Assembly (NCBI GenBank): GCA_023150835.1
Contig: JAKLKB010000018.1
Span: forward strand, 1-64,000
Origin: Myxococcota bacterium
GTDB taxonomy: Bacteria; Myxococcota_C; UBA6777
Length of the DNA stretch: 64,000 nucleotides
Reading direction: 5' to 3'
Of this stretch, positions 61,754-64,000 are shown one piece after another. Every line of letters starts with the position of its first letter. Position 1 is the stretch's first letter. Below the pieces are notes generated by a model. That model worked only from the letters and a program-made list of their open reading frames with translations. It searched no databases and was not told the DNA's origin. The position numbers were made by a program, and so were the translations under genes.

Positions 61754-63145
61754 ATGAAATCCCTTCCCTTCCGTCCACCTTCACCAGACGCATCGGCCCA
61801 AGAGATCGACCCTTCTCGCGGAAGTCTTCGCTCTGTTCGAAAATTCTCAGGACTCGCGCTTGGCTTGTTCTTCCTCTCCGTCTCCATATCGCCAACGACA
61901 GCCCAAACAACTCCCCCCACAACCACCCGACACCGTAAGCCCACTCTTCCCAAAACAGCACCACGCCCCGTCCTTCCGACATCAAGGGCCACACAACACA
62001 ACCAAGCTGCCCCACATGCCCCGCCCAGTTTCACTTTCCTCAACCCACTACGCGGCGGTTATCCTTATGTGCAAAGCGTTGCATTCTCCGATCGAGGGGA
62101 TCGCGTGATCGTGGGAGCCGCAGGAAAAGATGGCGGAGTCCGTTCTTGGTCTTGGTGGTCAGGCATTGAGCAAGAATTCGCAAGTCCGTACGGAGATATC
62201 GTACAAGTGAGCTTCCTTCAAAAAGAAAGCTTTTTTGGTGCTTGGCGCGTGTATACGCCGGGAGATGGTCTAAATGGAAATCAATTCACGATCCACAAGA
62301 TCGGCCAAAAAGATCCTATTTTAAGTGGAGAGTATGGAACTTCTTTTGCAACTTTTTCTCATTCAGCTCCACAAACCGCGCTTGTTGGCGGTTGGAGCAA
62401 GATCGCTTTCTTTGCCTCGGGAAAAACCCAAGGCTCGTTGCCGAACAAGGCTGAACGCCCCGATACCACAGCGATCACACTTTCTTCCAACGGTCGTTAT
62501 GCCGCCATCTCCCAACGCAACGCCACCAAAGACATCAAAAAATACCACGATGAGATACTCTGGATCGACACCTTCAAAAAAAAGATTCTGACAACAACGA
62601 TACGACCTTTTTCATATCCACTCGAACGCTTGGCCTTAACGAATGATGGACACCTCGCGATCGCAACACGCGGATACGCGGAGATCTGGGATCTCAAGCG
62701 CGAAAAGCGGTTGCTCGGTATCGATCAACAGGGGTTTCCTGAGCTTTTGCCGCTGTACTCTCCCGATCAAAAGACATTCCTACTGATCAGCCAAGCCAGT
62801 ATCGGCCAGTCATGGACTTACGCACGCACCCCTTCTGGTTTCAATTTCGCCAATCCTTCCAATCACAAAGACACCAAGATCTTTTTCTACGACGCAAACA
62901 CTTACAAGATTCAAAAGATCTGGACGATCCAACAATGCCTTTTTCGTACAACTTATTTCCGTTTTGGAAGTATCCGAGGCCCCGAACACAATCCTGAGCG
63001 TGTGGCCTTTTCTCCTGATGGGCGTGTCATCGCGATCGGCTGCAATGGCGGCGTGCTTTTCTTTGACAGATCGCTGAACCAACAAATCAAAGGCATTCCT
63101 TGGATGGTCCGCCGTCCTCTCCAACAACAACCCCCCAAACCTTGA
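61754..63145 (+). CDS. Exported WD40-like beta-propeller protein
   Basis: A 463-residue product. ATG 61754 has AAGGAG seven bases upstream. A signal peptide (LALGLFFLSVSISPTTAQ) is followed by a Thr/Pro-rich stretch. Residues about 105-450 contain irregular propeller blades: YVQSVAFSDRGDRVIVGAAGKDGGVRSWSWW, LSSNGRYAAISQRN, LALTNDGHLAIATRGYAEIWDLKREKRLL and VAFSPDGRVIAIGCNGGVLFFDRS. Two or three are clear WD40-type motifs and the rest are degenerate. It is periplasmic or secreted. Role unknown. Confidence 0.75.
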   Translation: MKSLPFRPPSPDASAQEIDPSRGSLRSVRKFSGLALGLFFLSVSISPTTAQTTPPTTTRHRKPTLPKTAPRPVLPTSRATQHNQAAPHAPPSFTFLNPLRGGYPYVQSVAFSDRGDRVIVGAAGKDGGVRSWSWWSGIEQEFASPYGDIVQVSFLQKESFFGAWRVYTPGDGLNGNQFTIHKIGQKDPILSGEYGTSFATFSHSAPQTALVGGWSKIAFFASGKTQGSLPNKAERPDTTAITLSSNGRYAAISQRNATKDIKKYHDEILWIDTFKKKILTTTIRPFSYPLERLALTNDGHLAIATRGYAEIWDLKREKRLLGIDQQGFPELLPLYSPDQKTFLLISQASIGQSWTYARTPSGFNFANPSNHKDTKIFFYDANTYKIQKIWTIQQCLFRTTYFRFGSIRGPEHNPERVAFSPDGRVIAIGCNGGVLFFDRSLNQQIKGIPWMVRRPLQQQPPKP

Positions 63146-63252
63146 TTGTCGAACGAATACAGCGAACCCATCGCACCCGAACGGCTCCCACCCCAAACTT
63201 TGCTCCCCAACGCCCCACAAAACAAATCGAGACGGCGTCGCTCAAACGGTAT

Positions 63253-64000
63253 TTATGGCTGTTTGCAAGCGCCCAACGACTGAACCGAAACGCCCAATCG
63301 TGCGGCTTCGCAATCGTTACTGTACGTTTTACCGTCACAACCGCACACAGGCTTGTATTCTCCACGACAACCTGTGGGCTTGGGCATACAAACCCCGGGA
63401 TGATCGGCGGCTCCGCACATCGCGGTCAAGCTGTACTGACAATACTGATCGTCAGGGCAAGAGTTATCGACGCCGGGAGGAACAAGCCCACCGCATGACT
63501 TCCCAGTACAAGGCATCTTTGAGCAAAGGGCGCTTCCACCTCGGCAGGTGCAAGTATTACAGCCGTCTCCTGCGGGGAAAGACTCACCTTCTTTGTAACG
63601 TTGGCCGTTGTATACGCAAACACCCGGCTGGCTTTTGCATTCGCCCTCGTATTGTACAGAAAGGCCCGCCATCGCGGCATCACAAGCATTGCTATAAGTC
63701 TTTCCATCGCAGCCACACACAGGCTGATGGATCAGGTTGCAGCTTTTGGGCTTATCAACACAAACACCCGTTCCATCGTCAAATCCGCAGCCTTTTTCGA
63801 TCTTGCAATACTTCCCATCGGCACAGCGAAGTCCTGCTTCCCCTCCACAAAACGATTCTGCGCAAGCTTCATCCGTACAAGCCACTTTTCCTTTGAAGCA
63901 CGAACACTTGCTTCCTTTATCACAGAACGATTCTCCGTCTTTGTAGATCTTACCGTTGAACTCGCACTGTTGAGGTGTTGCACAAGCGCCGATCTTGGCT
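63253..64000 (-). CDS. Kazal-type / Cys-rich secreted protein, 5' end beyond window
   Basis: 249 codons are visible and the frame stays open past the right edge, so the start and any signal peptide are missing. A VWC-like Cys module (CEFNGKIYKDGESFCDKGSKCSCFKG) is followed by a Kazal domain (PVCGCDGKTYSNACDAAMAGLSVQYEGEC). A second VWC-like module (CVYNGQRYKEGESFPAGDGCNTCTC) and a second Kazal domain (PVCGCDGKTYSNDCEAARLGVSVQSLGAC) follow at the C-terminus. Kazal domains inhibit serine proteases in eukaryotes and occur in secreted bacterial proteins, where roles are less clear. No catalytic residues are present. Confidence 0.85.
   Translation of the reverse strand, partial: AKIGACATPQQCEFNGKIYKDGESFCDKGSKCSCFKGKVACTDEACAESFCGGEAGLRCADGKYCKIEKGCGFDDGTGVCVDKPKSCNLIHQPVCGCDGKTYSNACDAAMAGLSVQYEGECKSQPGVCVYNGQRYKEGESFPAGDGCNTCTCRGGSALCSKMPCTGKSCGGLVPPGVDNSCPDDQYCQYSLTAMCGAADHPGVCMPKPTGCRGEYKPVCGCDGKTYSNDCEAARLGVSVQSLGACKQP

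Noticed and set aside
1..64000. tRNA, rRNA, riboswitch, integrase or transposase genes
   Set aside because: I looked for these by eye and saw none; a covariance-model scan could still find a small RNA.

Overview
The window looks like chromosomal DNA from a Gram-negative bacterium of the Myxococcota / former deltaproteobacterial type. It carries many secreted lipoproteins, two proteins built from the Cys repeat HCGxCGxxC (MXAN_6577-like), an AgmX/PglI-type C-terminal domain, a collagen-like lipoprotein, a Kazal-type protein, glutaryl-CoA dehydrogenase, an APS-type sulfate reductase and an ACR3 arsenite pump. No rRNA, tRNA, integrase, transposase or prophage was recognised. Family calls rest on motifs recalled by eye; no database search was run.

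Layout. 0-8.2 kb is a secretome block: a truncated Cys-repeat lipoprotein, an Asp/Asn/Gly-rich lipoprotein, two paralogous membrane proteins, an APC permease and an 887-residue lipoprotein with about 20 Cys repeats. 8.2-17.6 kb is an accessory block: a three-copy CRISPR-like repeat, a three-gene cluster of membrane-anchored proteins centred on a P-loop GTPase, and a convergent nucleotidyltransferase / winged-helix pair of AbiE-like toxin-antitoxin type preceded by three 22-bp direct repeats. 17.6-24.9 kb holds GNAT, glutaryl-CoA dehydrogenase, CysH, a lipoprotein, an enlarged RecX and an AgmX-like protein. 25-28.7 kb holds an ECF sigma / anti-sigma pair and three perfect CRP-like palindromes at 29-bp spacing. 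28.7-37.2 kb holds a lipoprotein, a ThDP-dependent 2-hydroxyacyl-CoA lyase-like enzyme, DapD, membrane proteins and a Na/Pi cotransporter. 37.5-39.5 kb is an arsR-acr3-arsC operon with a perfect 14-3-14 operator. 39.6-45.2 kb holds a SnoaL-like gene divergent from LysR, an EF-hand/lysozyme-like protein, a frameshifted hydrophobic protein and a membrane-anchored PLP enzyme. 45.4-56.8 kb holds a TetR regulator, a 3409-residue type I fatty acid synthase and its AcpS. 56.8-64 kb holds an NmrA-like reductase, a hydrolase, a YaiI/YqxD protein, the collagen-like lipoprotein, a WD40-like secreted protein and the start-less end of a Kazal protein.

The most striking locus is tetR-fas-acpS. A complete AT-ER-DH-MPT-ACP-KR-KS megasynthase of the mycobacterial/fungal kind, with its own phosphopantetheinyl transferase 19 bp downstream and a palindromic TetR-style site just upstream, is unexpected in this genomic setting. 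The best candidate for an undescribed system is the 9.1-15.5 kb GTPase cluster, which lies beside the toxin-antitoxin pair and the CRISPR-like repeats.

Intergenic DNA is rich in repeats. Two families (about 125-bp 'A' and 115-bp 'B') recur through the window, and one B copy is nested inside an A copy. In several places the last codons of a gene have been duplicated into the adjoining spacer.
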